This document shows, piece by piece, positions 27,088 through 37,955 of a stretch of 64,000 nucleotides of DNA. Numbering within the stretch: the first letter of the stretch is position 1; each line of letters opens with the position of its first letter. The stretch is from Burkholderiaceae bacterium (GTDB lineage Bacteria; Pseudomonadota; Gammaproteobacteria; Burkholderiales; Burkholderiaceae_C): NCBI GenBank assembly GCA_030123545.1, contig CP126124.1, forward strand, positions 3,636,001 through 3,700,000, given 5' to 3'. The notes beneath the pieces were generated by a model. It made no database searches and was not told the DNA's origin. It saw nothing but the letters and a program-made list of their open reading frames with translations. A program made the translations under genes and the position numbers.

Positions 27088-28215
27088 TCAGAGCGCGCGC
27101 TGGATCAGAATCTTCTGCACGTCCGACGTGCCTTCGTAGATCTGGCACACGCGCACGTCGCGGTAGATGCGCTCCACCGGAAAGTCGCTGACGTAGCCAT
27201 AGCCGCCCAGCGTCTGGATCGCCGCGCTGCACACGGTTTCGGCCATTTCGCTGGCGAACAGCTTGGCCATCGCGGCCTCCTTGAGACACGGACGGCCCGC
27301 GTCGCGCAGGCTTGCGGCGTGCCAGATCAACTGCCGCGCTGCTTCTATTTTCATAGCGCACTCCGCAAGCCGGAAGCCGACTGCCTGGTGATTGATGATG
27401 GAAGTGCCGAAGCTCGTGCGTTCCTTCGCGTAGGCCACCGCCACGTCGAGCGCGCTGCGCGCCATGCCGACGCTCTGCGCGGCGATGCCGATGCGACCGC
27501 CCTCAAGGCCACCGAGCGCGATCCGGTAACCCTCGCCTTCGCTGCCGATCAGGTTCTCGGCCGGGACACGGCAGTTCTCGAAATTGATCTGCGCGGTGTC
27601 GCTGCTGTGCTGGCCGAGCTTGTCCTCGAGCCGCGCGACCACATAGCCCGGCGCGTCGGTCGGCACCAGGAACGCGCTCATGCCCTTTTTGCCCGCGCCG
27701 CGATCGGTGACCGCGATCACGATCGCGACCTGGCCGTTCTTGCCGCTGGTGATGAACTGCTTGACGCCGTTGATCACGTAACCGTCGCCGTCGCGCACCG
27801 CGGTGGTGCGCAGCCCCGAGGCGTCCGAGCCGACCTGCGGCTCGGTCAGGCAGAACGCGCCTAGCAGTTGCCCTTGCGCCAGGGCGCTAAGCCACTTCTT
27901 CTTTTGCGCTGCGCTGCCATAGCGCAGCAGGATCGCGTTCACCGGGCAGTTCGTGACCGAGATCGCGGTGCTGGTGCCGCCGTCGCCGGCCGCGATCTCT
28001 TCGAGCACCAGCGCCAGCGTCAGGTAGTCGAGCCCGGCGCCGCCGAATTCCTCGGGCACGCAGATGCCGTAAGCGCCGAGTGCCGCCAGGCCCTTGTGCT
28101 GCTCCTTCGGGAACTGGTGCGAACGGTCCCAGGCCGGCGCGTTCGGCCACAATTGCTCCTGCGCGAACGCACGCACCGCGTCGCGAATCATTTCCTGGTC
28201 CTGGGTCAACAACAT
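27088..28215 (-). CDS. Acyl-CoA dehydrogenase (short/branched chain type)
   Basis: FAD enzyme introducing a trans-2 double bond in acyl-CoA, passing electrons to ETF. The 375-residue protein has FCLTEPQVGSDASGLRTTA (FAD/substrate loop), GGYGYVSDFPVERIYRDVRV, and the catalytic base Glu361 in CQIYEGTSDVQK, the usual position for butyryl-CoA-type enzymes, unlike the ivd gene at 35758. A GCTATGAAAATAG codon patch near Lys-Ile-Glu resembles a dispersed repeat. It is divergent from the OprB-like porin gene. Substrate chain length cannot be fixed. Confidence 0.92.
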   Translation of the reverse strand: MLLTQDQEMIRDAVRAFAQEQLWPNAPAWDRSHQFPKEQHKGLAALGAYGICVPEEFGGAGLDYLTLALVLEEIAAGDGGTSTAISVTNCPVNAILLRYGSAAQKKKWLSALAQGQLLGAFCLTEPQVGSDASGLRTTAVRDGDGYVINGVKQFITSGKNGQVAIVIAVTDRGAGKKGMSAFLVPTDAPGYVVARLEDKLGQHSSDTAQINFENCRVPAENLIGSEGEGYRIALGGLEGGRIGIAAQSVGMARSALDVAVAYAKERTSFGTSIINHQAVGFRLAECAMKIEAARQLIWHAASLRDAGRPCLKEAAMAKLFASEMAETVCSAAIQTLGGYGYVSDFPVERIYRDVRVCQIYEGTSDVQKILIQRAL

Positions 28216-28296
28216 GATGCGTTCACCGGGTGGCGGTTTGGGCTTCGATTATGCGGCGCGGCCTGCGCGCAGCAAACCGCAGCGGGGCCGCGCTTG

Positions 28297-29625
28297 ATGC
28301 GCGGCCGCCGGCAGCGCGCGGTCGCCTGCTGCACGCTCGCGCTGCTGTGCGGCGCCGCGCTGGCCGATGCGCCACCGGGCAGCGATGACGCCGCCGCGTG
28401 GAACCTGCACGGGCAGGCCACCAGCGTCACGCAATGGCATCCGTCGTTTCGCGCGCCGTACAGCGGCGCCAACAGCCTGCCGCCGGGCAGCGAGCACGCG
28501 ACGACCAACGACGCCACGCTGTTCCTGGGCCTGCGACCGTGGCGCGGCGGCGAGTTCTACCTGAACCCGGAACTCGATCAAGGTTTCGGCCTCGGCGACA
28601 CGCAGGGCGTCGCCGGTTTTCCGAGCGCCGAGGCCTACAAGGTCGGCGACCACAGCCCCTATTTCCGGCTGCAGCGGGCGTTCCTGCGCCAGGTGTTCTA
28701 CCTCGGCGGCGCGGCCGGGCCGGTGGCCGACGACGCGAACCAGCTCGCCGGCACGCAGAGCGCCGACAACCTGACGATCACGGTCGGCAAGTTCTCGGTG
28801 GTCGACATCTTCGACACGAACCGCTACGCGCACGATCCGCGCGCCGACTTCATGAACTGGTCCGTCGTCGACGCCGGCGCGTTCGACTATGCGGCCGACG
28901 CCTGGGGCTACACGATGGGCGCGGCGCTGGAGTGGACCCGCGCCTGGTGGACCGTGCGCGCCGGGCTGTTCGCGCTGTCGGACACGCCGAACAGCCCGCA
29001 TATCGATACCGGCTTCGGCCAGACCCAATGGGTCGCCGAGTTCGAGGCGCGCCAGCAAGCGTTCGGCCGCCCAGGCAAGGTCAAGCTCCTGACGTTTGTC
29101 AGCCGCGGCGACATGGGGTCCTATGCCGACGCGCTGGCGCTCGCGCAGCAGACCGGCGCGCCGCCCGACACGGCGCAGGTGCGCCGCCGCGCGTCGCGCG
29201 CCGGGGCCGTGCTGAACGTCGAGCAGGAACTGAGCGACACGCTGGGCTTCTTCGCACGTGCGAGCGCAAACAACGGCCGCTTCGAAGCCTACGACTTCAC
29301 CGACATCAACCGCTCGGTCTCCGCCGGCCTGTCGCTGCAGGGCAAGGCCTGGGGCCGGCCGGACGACACGGTCGGTGCTGCGTTCGTGCAGAACGATCTC
29401 TCGGGCGCGGCGCGCGCCTATTTCGCGGCCGGCGGCCTCGGCCTCTTGATCGGCGATGGGCAGCTCAGCTATGGCGCCGAGCGCATCGCCGAGGTCTATT
29501 ACCGCTGGCAGCCGCGGGCCCATCTGGCGGTCACGTTCGACCTGCAGCACGTGGTGAACCCGGCGTACAACCGGGACCGCGGTCCGGTGACCATCGCCGG
29601 GCTGCGGCTGCACGCGGAGTTCTGA
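28297..29625 (+). CDS. OprB-family carbohydrate-selective porin
   Basis: Outer-membrane porin-like beta barrel. The 442-residue protein begins with a signal peptide (about 1-23, RAVACCTLALLCGAALADA), followed by NLHGQATSVTQWHPSFRAPY and amphipathic strands with aromatic girdles; LTITVGKFSVVDIFDTNRYA is characteristic of OprB. The last residue is Phe, the outer-membrane assembly signal. ATG 28297 begins the signal peptide; the open frame upstream overlaps the divergent gene. Substrate unknown, sugars by analogy. Confidence 0.86.
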   Translation: MRGRRQRAVACCTLALLCGAALADAPPGSDDAAAWNLHGQATSVTQWHPSFRAPYSGANSLPPGSEHATTNDATLFLGLRPWRGGEFYLNPELDQGFGLGDTQGVAGFPSAEAYKVGDHSPYFRLQRAFLRQVFYLGGAAGPVADDANQLAGTQSADNLTITVGKFSVVDIFDTNRYAHDPRADFMNWSVVDAGAFDYAADAWGYTMGAALEWTRAWWTVRAGLFALSDTPNSPHIDTGFGQTQWVAEFEARQQAFGRPGKVKLLTFVSRGDMGSYADALALAQQTGAPPDTAQVRRRASRAGAVLNVEQELSDTLGFFARASANNGRFEAYDFTDINRSVSAGLSLQGKAWGRPDDTVGAAFVQNDLSGAARAYFAAGGLGLLIGDGQLSYGAERIAEVYYRWQPRAHLAVTFDLQHVVNPAYNRDRGPVTIAGLRLHAEF

Positions 29626-29681
29626 AGCCGCTGCGCCGCTCGCGCGCCGGCCGCGTCGCCGCTGTGGCGGCGACCTGGTGA

Positions 29682-30863
29682 CTACAGCATCTCAAGCGCC
29701 ACCGCGGTCGCCTCGCCGCCGCCGATGCACAGCGTCGCCAAGCCGCGTTGCAAGCCGCGCGCCTTCAGCGCGTACATCAAGGTCACCATGATGCGCGCGC
29801 CGCTGCAGCCGATCGGGTGGCCGAGCGCGCAGGCCCCGCCGTTGACGTTGACCTTGTCGTGCGGCACCTTCAGGTCGTGCATCAGCGCCATCGGCACCAC
29901 GGCGAACGCCTCGTTGACCTCCCACAGATCGACGTCGCCGGCCTTCCAGCCGGCCTTGGCCAGCGCCTTTTCGCTGGCGCCGATCGGCGCCGTGGTGAAC
30001 CAGCCCGGCTCCTGCGCGTGCGTTGCGTGCGCGACGAGGCGCGCCAGCGGCTTGCAGCCCAGCTCCTTCGCGGTCGATTCGCGCATCAGCACCATCGCGG
30101 CGGCGCCGTCGTTGATGCTGGAGCTCGACGCGGCCGTCACGGTGCCGTCCTTCTTGAACGCGGGTTTCAGGCTGGAAATCTTGTCGATGTTGATCCGGCC
30201 CGGGCCTTCGTCGGTGTCGACGACGCGCTCGCCCTTGCGGTCCTGCACCGTCACCGGCGTGATCTCGGCCCGGAATGCACCGTTTTTGATAGCAGCCTGC
30301 GCCCGCTGCACGCTGGCTGCGGCGAAGGCGTCCTGCTGTTCGCGGGTGAAATGGTACTTGGCCGCGCAGTCCTCGCCGAACGTGCCCATGCTGCGGCCGG
30401 CCTCGTAAGCGTCTTCCAGGCCGTCTAGCATCATGTGGTCGAACACCCGGTCGTGCCCGAGCCGATAGCCGCCGCGCCCCTTGAGCAGCAGGTACGGCGC
30501 GTTCGTCATGCTCTCCATGCCGCCGGCGACGATCACGTCGTGACTGCGCGCGAGCAGCATGTCGTGCGCGAACATCGCCGCGCGCATGCCGGAGCCGCAG
30601 ACCTTGTTCAGCGTCACCGCGCCGCAGCTGCGCGGCAGCCCGCCCTTGTGCGCGGCCTGGCGCGCCGGCGCCTGCCCCTCGCCGGCCGGCAGCACGTTGC
30701 CGAACAGCACCTCGCCGACGGTATCGGGTTTGACGCCGGCGCGCTCGATCGCGGCCTTGATCGCCACGCCACCCAGGTCATGCGCGGCGAGATTCGCAAA
30801 GTCGCCCTGAAAGCTGCCCATCGGGGTGCGCGCCGCACCGACGATGACGATGGAATCGGCCAT
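29682..30863 (-). CDS. Acetyl-CoA acetyltransferase (thiolase)
   Basis: Catalyses acetoacetyl-CoA to/from two acetyl-CoA. The 393-residue protein has the acyl-accepting Cys89 (TLNKVCGSGMRA), NEAFAVVPMAL, the His in ALGHPIGCSGARIMVTL (about 349), and the second Cys about 379 in CIGGGEA. GAGGA precedes ATG 30863. It may finish leucine breakdown by handling acetoacetyl-CoA, but it could equally serve polyhydroxybutyrate synthesis; no phaB or phaC is in the window to decide. Confidence 0.93.
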   Translation of the reverse strand: MADSIVIVGAARTPMGSFQGDFANLAAHDLGGVAIKAAIERAGVKPDTVGEVLFGNVLPAGEGQAPARQAAHKGGLPRSCGAVTLNKVCGSGMRAAMFAHDMLLARSHDVIVAGGMESMTNAPYLLLKGRGGYRLGHDRVFDHMMLDGLEDAYEAGRSMGTFGEDCAAKYHFTREQQDAFAAASVQRAQAAIKNGAFRAEITPVTVQDRKGERVVDTDEGPGRINIDKISSLKPAFKKDGTVTAASSSSINDGAAAMVLMRESTAKELGCKPLARLVAHATHAQEPGWFTTAPIGASEKALAKAGWKAGDVDLWEVNEAFAVVPMALMHDLKVPHDKVNVNGGACALGHPIGCSGARIMVTLMYALKARGLQRGLATLCIGGGEATAVALEML

Positions 30864-30952
30864 GGTCTGTCCTCGTAAAGTGATGTTGCGAGGTCATTGT
30901 GCAGCGGCCCCGTCGCCGGCGGGCCGCTGCACCGATTCGCCACGCGGCGCGC

Positions 30953-32824
<1,872 letters not shown>

Positions 32825-32917
32825 GCGGCATCTCCTGGTCATGGGCCTGTGCCCGAAGGAGCGGCAAACGTCGAGAACCCGAACGCGGCGCGGCGCCCAT
32901 CGGATGGGCGGCCTGCG

Positions 32918-33003
32918 CCTGGCACTTCTTACGCCGGTACGAGCCGGATCAAGTTCTCGGGTTTGGAAGCCATCTCAGCGCGAAACGCGCACCCCGGGCC
33001 AAG
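32918..33003 (-). promoter_or_regulatory. TPP riboswitch upstream of thiC
   Basis: On the minus strand: GGGGTGC at the start, then the CTGAGATGGC core, ACCCGAGAACTTGATC, and CGGCGTAAGAAGTGCC, i.e. the conserved THI-element order. It sits 94 bp before the thiC GTG. A GCCCAT/ATGGGC hairpin follows (about 32896-32910) and may be part of the expression platform; no U-run is seen, so translation control is more likely. Confidence 0.93.
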
Positions 33004-33037
33004 CCAGTATAGGCGATCCGGCATCAGTTGCTCCACC

Positions 33038-33203
33038 GCGCATTGCGCGACCCGCGACGCATGAAACGCAAAGAATCAGAAGGCCGCGGAGCAGGCCATG
33101 CGCGGGCACCCGCGGATCTGGCTCTGCCAGGCCGCTGGGTGCGCCCCCGGTGAGGGGGTTGGCGAAGCGACACGAAGTGCGCGCAGACTGGGGGTGTTCC
33201 ACT
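33038..33203 (-). repeat. Stop-linked long dispersed repeat, copy B
   Basis: Follows the aceK TGA directly on the minus strand (AGTGGAACACCCCCAG...). It shares with copy C the segments CAACCCCCTCACCGGGGG, GGGTGCCCGCG, GGCCTGCTCCGCGGCC and a distal TTTC.TGCGTCGCGGGT-like part. It separates aceK from the thiC riboswitch. Confidence 0.85.
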
Positions 33204-35015
33204 TCACGCCACATCGGTGTCCTCCGGCGCGAAGCGCCGGCTGCGGTCGTACGGGAACACGTCGTACAGGTGCCCAGCGGCGATCCGCTCCTTGTGCGAC
33301 TGCCAGAAGCCGGCGTCGAGCAGGTCGGCGTGGTGCGCCAGGAACACCTCGCGCACCTGCGGGTGGCCGAGCAAGAACGGCGCGAAGGTCTCGGGGAACA
33401 CGTCGTGCCGGCCGACCGGGTACCAGACCTCGCCGGAGAGCTCGTCCTCGTCGTTGCGCGCGGCGGGCACCTTGCGGAAATTGCAGTCGGTCAGGTATTC
33501 GATCTCGTCGTAGTCGTAGAACACGACCTTGCCGTTGCGCGTGACGCCGAAGTTCTTCCACAGCATGTCGCCGGGGAAGATGTCGGCCGCGACCAGGTCC
33601 TTGATCGCGTTGCCGTACTCGACCACGATGCGCTCGATCTGCCGCTTCGCGCGCGGGTCGGTGGGTCCGAGCTCGAACGCCTCCTGCAGGTAGACGTTCA
33701 GCGGCACCATGCGCCGCTCGATGTAGACATGCGACAGGATCACCTCGGCGCGGCCGCCGCGCTCGCTGATCTCGAGCTGGCGCGGCGCGAACCTTCGGAT
33801 CTCGTCCAGCAGCTCGTCCTCGAAGCGCTCGCGCGGGAACGCGACGAGCCGGTACTCGAGCGTGTCGGCCATGCGGCCGACCCGGTCGTGCTGCTTGACC
33901 AGCAGGTACTTGGCCTTGATCTGCTCGCGCGAGGTGTCCTTCTGCGGCGGAAAGTGGTCGCGGATCAGCTTGAACACGTACGGAAAGCTCGGCAGGTCGA
34001 ACACCAGCATCACCATGCCCTTGATGCCGGGCGCGATCCGGAACTTGTCGCTCGAATAGCGCAGGTGCTGCAGGAAGTCGCGGTAAAACAGCGTCTTGCC
34101 CTGCTTGGCCAGGCCGAGCGCGGCGTAGATCTCGGCGCGCGGCTTTCTCGGCATCAGGCCGCGCAGGAATTCGACCCAGGCCGACGGGATCTCCATGTCG
34201 ACCATGAAGTAGGCGCGGGCAAAGCTGAACAGCATCAGCAGGTCGTCCTCGCCGAACAGCGCCGCGTCGATCACGAGCCGCTCGCGCCGGTTGTGCAGGA
34301 TCGGCAGCGCGAACGGGATCGCCGCGAAGCCGTTGATGATCTTGCCGACCACGTAAGCGCCCTTGTTGCGGAAGAACAGGCCCGACAGCACCTGCAACTG
34401 GAAGTTCGCGCGCAATCGGGCGCCGCGCAGCTGCGCGACCAGCGCGGCCTCGACCCGCGCCGCGTCGCGCTCCAGATCCTCGAACGGACGGCGCAGGTCG
34501 AAGTCGCGCACGATCTGCGCGAGCACTGCGCGCAGCGTCTCGGTGCGCGGGTAGTACGAGCGCCAGGTCGGCCGCGCGGCGCGCTCCGGGTTCTCGATGT
34601 ATTCGGTGCTGACGGCAGGGCGCACGAAGATGAAGTCGTTGTGGAAATGGGTGCGGTGCAGGATGCGCGTCGTGACCGAGTTGAAGAAGGTCTCCGCCAG
34701 TTCGGGCTGCAGATGGTCGACCAGCAGCCCGATGTAATGGAGCTTGACCTGCTGCCAGACGTCCATGGTCAACTCGCCGGCATTGAACTCGCGCTCCAGC
34801 CGCGTGAAGCATTCGCGCACGCGCAGGTCGTAGAACTCGATGCGCTCGCGCTGCGCGCGCTGCTGGCCGTGCCAGTCCGCCGTCTCGAAGCGGTGCTTCG
34901 CGCGCGCCGATTCGGCGCGGAACAATCGGTAGTGGCGGTTGAAGCCGTCGACCATCGCTTGCGCGATGTCGCGTGCGAGCGAGGAGTCGAGCGCGGTGAG
35001 CAACACAGGGCGCAA
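33204..35015 (-). CDS. aceK: Isocitrate dehydrogenase kinase/phosphatase
   Basis: Reversibly phosphorylates isocitrate dehydrogenase, directing carbon to the glyoxylate shunt during growth on acetate-yielding substrates such as leucine. The protein is about 600 residues, the family length, with MVDGFNRHYRLFRAESARAK, the kinase region GIKGMVMLVFDLPSFPYVFK, and FPGDMLWKNFGVTRNG, FYDYDEIEYLTDCNFR. No ATG fits: TTG 35015, GTG 35006 and TTG 35003 are candidates and none has a clear ribosome site. It follows can by 18 bp. Start is therefore uncertain, identity is not. Confidence 0.95.
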   Translation of the reverse strand: MRPVLLTALDSSLARDIAQAMVDGFNRHYRLFRAESARAKHRFETADWHGQQRAQRERIEFYDLRVRECFTRLEREFNAGELTMDVWQQVKLHYIGLLVDHLQPELAETFFNSVTTRILHRTHFHNDFIFVRPAVSTEYIENPERAARPTWRSYYPRTETLRAVLAQIVRDFDLRRPFEDLERDAARVEAALVAQLRGARLRANFQLQVLSGLFFRNKGAYVVGKIINGFAAIPFALPILHNRRERLVIDAALFGEDDLLMLFSFARAYFMVDMEIPSAWVEFLRGLMPRKPRAEIYAALGLAKQGKTLFYRDFLQHLRYSSDKFRIAPGIKGMVMLVFDLPSFPYVFKLIRDHFPPQKDTSREQIKAKYLLVKQHDRVGRMADTLEYRLVAFPRERFEDELLDEIRRFAPRQLEISERGGRAEVILSHVYIERRMVPLNVYLQEAFELGPTDPRAKRQIERIVVEYGNAIKDLVAADIFPGDMLWKNFGVTRNGKVVFYDYDEIEYLTDCNFRKVPAARNDEDELSGEVWYPVGRHDVFPETFAPFLLGHPQVREVFLAHHADLLDAGFWQSHKERIAAGHLYDVFPYDRSRRFAPEDTDVA

Positions 35016-35033
35016 AAAGCGCGGGCGTGGCGC

Positions 35034-35717
35034 TTAGTCCGTCGCCGCGTCTTCGGCAGCGGCCGTTGGCCGGCGCGGATAGCGCTTGATGGCGTCGCTG
35101 TAGACCTGCACCACGTGGTCGGCGCGCGACATGGTCACGCCCAGATCCTTGACCAGGCCGTCCTTCAGGCCATAGCACCAGCCGTGCACGGCGAGTTGCT
35201 GGCCGCGCGCCCAGGCGTCCTGCACGACGGTGGTCTCGGCCACATGGCCGACCTGCTCGATCACGTTCATCTCGCACAGCGTGCTTTCCTGGTCGGCGGT
35301 GCACAGGTGCATCCAGCGGCCGCGGTGGCGCTGCTTGACGTCGTGCACGTGGCGCAGCCAGTTGTCGCCCAGGCCGATGCGCTGCTCGCGCAGCACCGCC
35401 AGCACGCCGCCGCAGCCGTAGTGGCCCACCACCATGATGTGCTCGACCTTGAGCACGTCGACCGCGAACTGGATCACCGACAGCGCGTTCAGGTCGGAGC
35501 TGACCACCACGTTGGCCACGTTGCGGTGCACGAAGACCTCGCCCGGCGCCAGGCCGATGACCTGGTTGGCCGGCACGCGGCTGTCGGAGCAGCCGATCCA
35601 CAGGTACTTGGGCGTCTGCTGCTGCGCCAGGGTCTTGAAGAAGCCCGGGTGTTCGCGCTCGACCTCGGTGGCCCAGACGCGGTTGTTGTCGATCAGGTGT
35701 TGCAGGGATGAAGGCAT
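35034..35717 (-). CDS. can: Beta-class carbonic anhydrase
   Basis: Interconverts CO2 and bicarbonate. The 227-residue protein has zinc ligands Cys43, His99 and Cys102 with the Asp45-Arg47 dyad (CSDSRVPAN; GHYGCGGV), all intact. It is 40 bp downstream of ivd and 18 bp upstream of aceK, all on the minus strand. Placement in a leucine/isovalerate cluster fits supply of bicarbonate to the biotin enzyme MccAB, an inference from neighbours. Confidence 0.96.
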   Translation of the reverse strand: MPSSLQHLIDNNRVWATEVEREHPGFFKTLAQQQTPKYLWIGCSDSRVPANQVIGLAPGEVFVHRNVANVVVSSDLNALSVIQFAVDVLKVEHIMVVGHYGCGGVLAVLREQRIGLGDNWLRHVHDVKQRHRGRWMHLCTADQESTLCEMNVIEQVGHVAETTVVQDAWARGQQLAVHGWCYGLKDGLVKDLGVTMSRADHVVQVYSDAIKRYPRRPTAAAEDAATD

Positions 35718-35757
35718 GGGGTGATTGTGCGCGTTGTGCGCGCGAGCGAGGGAGGTT

Positions 35758-36930
35758 TCAGGCGGTCTCGGCGAACAATTCGCGGCCGATCAGCATGCGC
35801 CGGATCTCGCTGGTGCCGGCGCCGATCTCGTACAGCTTGGCGTCGCGCCACAGCCGCTCGACCGGGAAATCCTTGGTGTAGCCGACGCCGCCCAGCGCCT
35901 GAATCGCCTCGCCGGCCATCCAGGTGGCCTTCTCGGCCGAATAAAGAATCGCGCCGGCCGCATCCTTGCGGAAGGTGCGCGCGTGGTCGGCGTGGTCCGC
36001 GGCCCGGCCCACCGCATAGACGTAGGCGCGCGTCGCCTGCCAGGTCGAGTACATGTCGGCGACCTTGCCCTGCATCAGCTGGAATTCGCCGATGCTCTGG
36101 CCGAACTGCTTGCGCTCGTGCAGGTAGGGCACGACGGCATCCATGCACGCGGCCATTAGCCCCAACGGCCCACCCGAGAGCACGGCGCGCTCGTAGTCGA
36201 GGCCGCTCATCAGCACCTTCGCGCCGTTGCCCTCGCCGCCCATCACGTTCTCTTCCGGCACCTCGCAGTTGTCGAAGAACAGCGGATAGGTGTTGCTGCC
36301 GCGCATGCCCAGCTTGTCGAGCTTGGTTCCGGCCGAGAAGCCCTTGAAGCCCTTCTCGACGATGAACGCCGTCATGCCGCGCGCGCCCAGCTCGGGTTCG
36401 GTCTTGGCATAGATCACCAGCGTGTCGGCGTCGCCGCCGTTGGTGATCCACATCTTGCTGCCGTTCAGCAGGTAGTAGCCGCCCTTCTTCTCGGCCTTCA
36501 GCTTCATGCTGATCACATCGCTGCCGGCGTTCGGCTCGCTCATCGCCAGCGCGCCGACATGCTCGCCGCTGACCAGCTTGGGCAGGTACTTCTTCTTCTG
36601 CGCCGCGCTGCCGTTGCGGTGGATCTGGTTCACGCACAGGTTGGAGTGCGCGCCGTACGACAGGCCGACCGAAGCCGAGGCGCGCGAGACTTCTTCCATC
36701 GCGACGATGTGCGCCAGGTAACCCAACTCGGTGCCGCCGTATTCCTCCTTCACCGTCATGCCGTGCAGGCCGAGTTCGCCCAGTTTGGGCCACAGGTCGG
36801 GCGGGAACAGGTTGTCCGCGTCCACCTTGGCCGCACGCGGGGCGATCTCGGCTTCGGCAAAGGCGCGCACCGCCTCGCGCAGCGCGTCGATGTCCTCGCC
36901 CAGGTGGAAGTTCAGGCCGGCAACGGTCAT
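35758..36930 (-). CDS. ivd: Isovaleryl-CoA dehydrogenase
   Basis: Oxidises isovaleryl-CoA to 3-methylcrotonyl-CoA, the step before MccAB. The 390-residue protein has MSEPNAGSDVISMKLKAEKK and GGVGYTKDFPVERLWRDAKL. Its catalytic base is Glu247 in LDYERAVLSGG, while the usual acyl-CoA dehydrogenase site reads YEIGAGTSE; this shifted Glu is the known mark of isovaleryl-CoA dehydrogenases. It follows liuR and a thioesterase gene in the same direction and is probably under LiuR control. Confidence 0.96.
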   Translation of the reverse strand: MTVAGLNFHLGEDIDALREAVRAFAEAEIAPRAAKVDADNLFPPDLWPKLGELGLHGMTVKEEYGGTELGYLAHIVAMEEVSRASASVGLSYGAHSNLCVNQIHRNGSAAQKKKYLPKLVSGEHVGALAMSEPNAGSDVISMKLKAEKKGGYYLLNGSKMWITNGGDADTLVIYAKTEPELGARGMTAFIVEKGFKGFSAGTKLDKLGMRGSNTYPLFFDNCEVPEENVMGGEGNGAKVLMSGLDYERAVLSGGPLGLMAACMDAVVPYLHERKQFGQSIGEFQLMQGKVADMYSTWQATRAYVYAVGRAADHADHARTFRKDAAGAILYSAEKATWMAGEAIQALGGVGYTKDFPVERLWRDAKLYEIGAGTSEIRRMLIGRELFAETA

Positions 36931-36949
36931 GGCAGCTCCTCGTATGGCT

Positions 36950-37426
36950 TCAATGGTGGATGTTCTCGCGGCCGGTCACGGCCATCAGCGTGCAGGCCAT
37001 GGTCGCGACCAGCTTCTCGCGCCCTTCGTCGATGGCCCAGGCCCGGCCCTCGCAGACGGTGACGGTGCGGCCGGGTTTGACCACGGTGCCGACCATGCGA
37101 AAGCGCTGGCCCTTGGCCGGCGCGAGCAGGTTGATCTTGTATTCGATGGTCAGCACCGCGGCCTCGGGCGCCATCAGCGTGAAGCCGGCGTAGCCGCAGG
37201 CCGAATCGAGCGCGGTCGCGACCATACCGGCATGCAGAAAGCCGTGCTGCTGCGTGAGTCGCTCGGCCCAGTCGAGCTCGATCGCGACGCGTCCCGGCTC
37301 GATCGCACCAAGCCGCGCGCCGATCGTGTGCATCGCACCCTGGCGCGCGAAGCTCGCGCGCACGCGCTCGGCGTAGCCGGGGTCCGCGGGCGTGAATGGG
37401 AATGGATCCATCGGCGGCGCTTCCAT
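36950..37426 (-). CDS. PaaI-family hotdog thioesterase
   Basis: Predicted acyl-CoA thioesterase of 158 residues. The hotdog core QQHGFLHAGMVATALDSACG, with the conserved His-Gly and Asp, and EYKINLLAPAKG are visible. It may hydrolyse a stalled or excess acyl-CoA from the liu pathway. It lies 9 bp after liuR and 19 bp before ivd on the minus strand. The ATG at 37426 is used; Met at 37411 is an equal alternative, and neither has a strong ribosome site. Confidence 0.88.
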   Translation of the reverse strand: MEAPPMDPFPFTPADPGYAERVRASFARQGAMHTIGARLGAIEPGRVAIELDWAERLTQQHGFLHAGMVATALDSACGYAGFTLMAPEAAVLTIEYKINLLAPAKGQRFRMVGTVVKPGRTVTVCEGRAWAIDEGREKLVATMACTLMAVTGRENIHH

Positions 37427-37435
37427 CGTTGCCCG

Positions 37436-37831
37436 TTACGCAGCCTTCTCGGCCCGGGCCAGCAGCGCGCGCGCTTCCTGCTCGTGCGTGCGGACCTCGT
37501 CCAGGTTCGCCTGCAGTTCGGTCAGCTGCTCCTCGAGTGCACGCCGGTGCTGACCCAGCACATCGAGGAAGCGGCGCAGCTGTACGCCGTTGTCGCGCGG
37601 GCTGTCGTACAGGTCGATGATCTCCTTCGCCTCGGACAGCGACAGGCCCAGGCGCTTTGCGCGCAGCGTCAGCCGAAGCCGGGTGCGGTCGCGCGCGCTG
37701 TAGACGCGGTTGCGCCCGCCCGGGCCGCCGCGGCGCGGCGCGAGCAGACCCATGTCCTCGTAGAAGCGCATCGCGCGCGTGGTCAGGTCGAACTCCTTCG
37801 CGAGGTCGCTGATCGTGTAGGTGGTGGCCAC
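37436..37831 (-). CDS. liuR: MerR-family regulator of leucine/isovalerate catabolism
   Basis: 131-residue MerR protein. The wHTH is at about 5-70 (YTISDLAKEFDLTTRAMRFY, EDMGLLAPRRGGPGGRNRVY) and a C-terminal coiled coil follows (about 85-125). LRAKRLGLSLSEAKEIIDLY closely fits LiuR of betaproteobacteria. It is the first gene of liuR-thioesterase-ivd-can-aceK. A 20-bp palindrome sits between its -35 and -10 hexamers, implying autoregulation. Confidence 0.93.
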   Translation of the reverse strand: MATTYTISDLAKEFDLTTRAMRFYEDMGLLAPRRGGPGGRNRVYSARDRTRLRLTLRAKRLGLSLSEAKEIIDLYDSPRDNGVQLRRFLDVLGQHRRALEEQLTELQANLDEVRTHEQEARALLARAEKAA

Positions 37832-37851
37832 GGGATAAGACTGCCAAAAGC

Positions 37852-37862
37852 TGACGTAAACG
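37852..37862. promoter_or_regulatory. Second LiuR-like half-site in the liuR leader
   Basis: TGACGTAAACG repeats the arm sequence of the main operator 65 bp downstream of it, in the presumed 5' UTR of liuR. It could be a secondary LiuR site. Confidence 0.35.
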
Positions 37863-37917
37863 GGGAAGCTACGCGGCCGCGCGGTGCACCGGCTGCGGAA
37901 GTTTCTACAATGGCGAA

Positions 37918-37946
37918 ATTAGATATGACGTTTACGTAAACGTCAA
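37918..37946 (-). promoter_or_regulatory. liuR promoter with LiuR operator palindrome
   Basis: On the minus strand -35 TTGACG (37946-37941), 17-base spacer, -10 TCTAAT (37923-37918). The perfect palindrome TGACGTTTACGTAAACGTCA (37926-37945) covers the -35 and spacer, and its ACGTAAACG arms match the LiuR motif I recall. It ends 10 bp before the divergent MBL gene, so it may affect both. Confidence 0.8.
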
Positions 37947-37955
37947 CCTGATTTC

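Noticed and set aside
27344..27362. GCTATGAAAATAG patch as a further AT-core repeat copy
   Set aside because: It lies in a conserved acyl-CoA dehydrogenase segment and only the core matches, so protein constraint can explain it.
30283..30325. TTTTTGATAGC in the thiolase gene as a repeat copy
   Set aside because: No left arm and no GGCC tail; coding constraint is sufficient.
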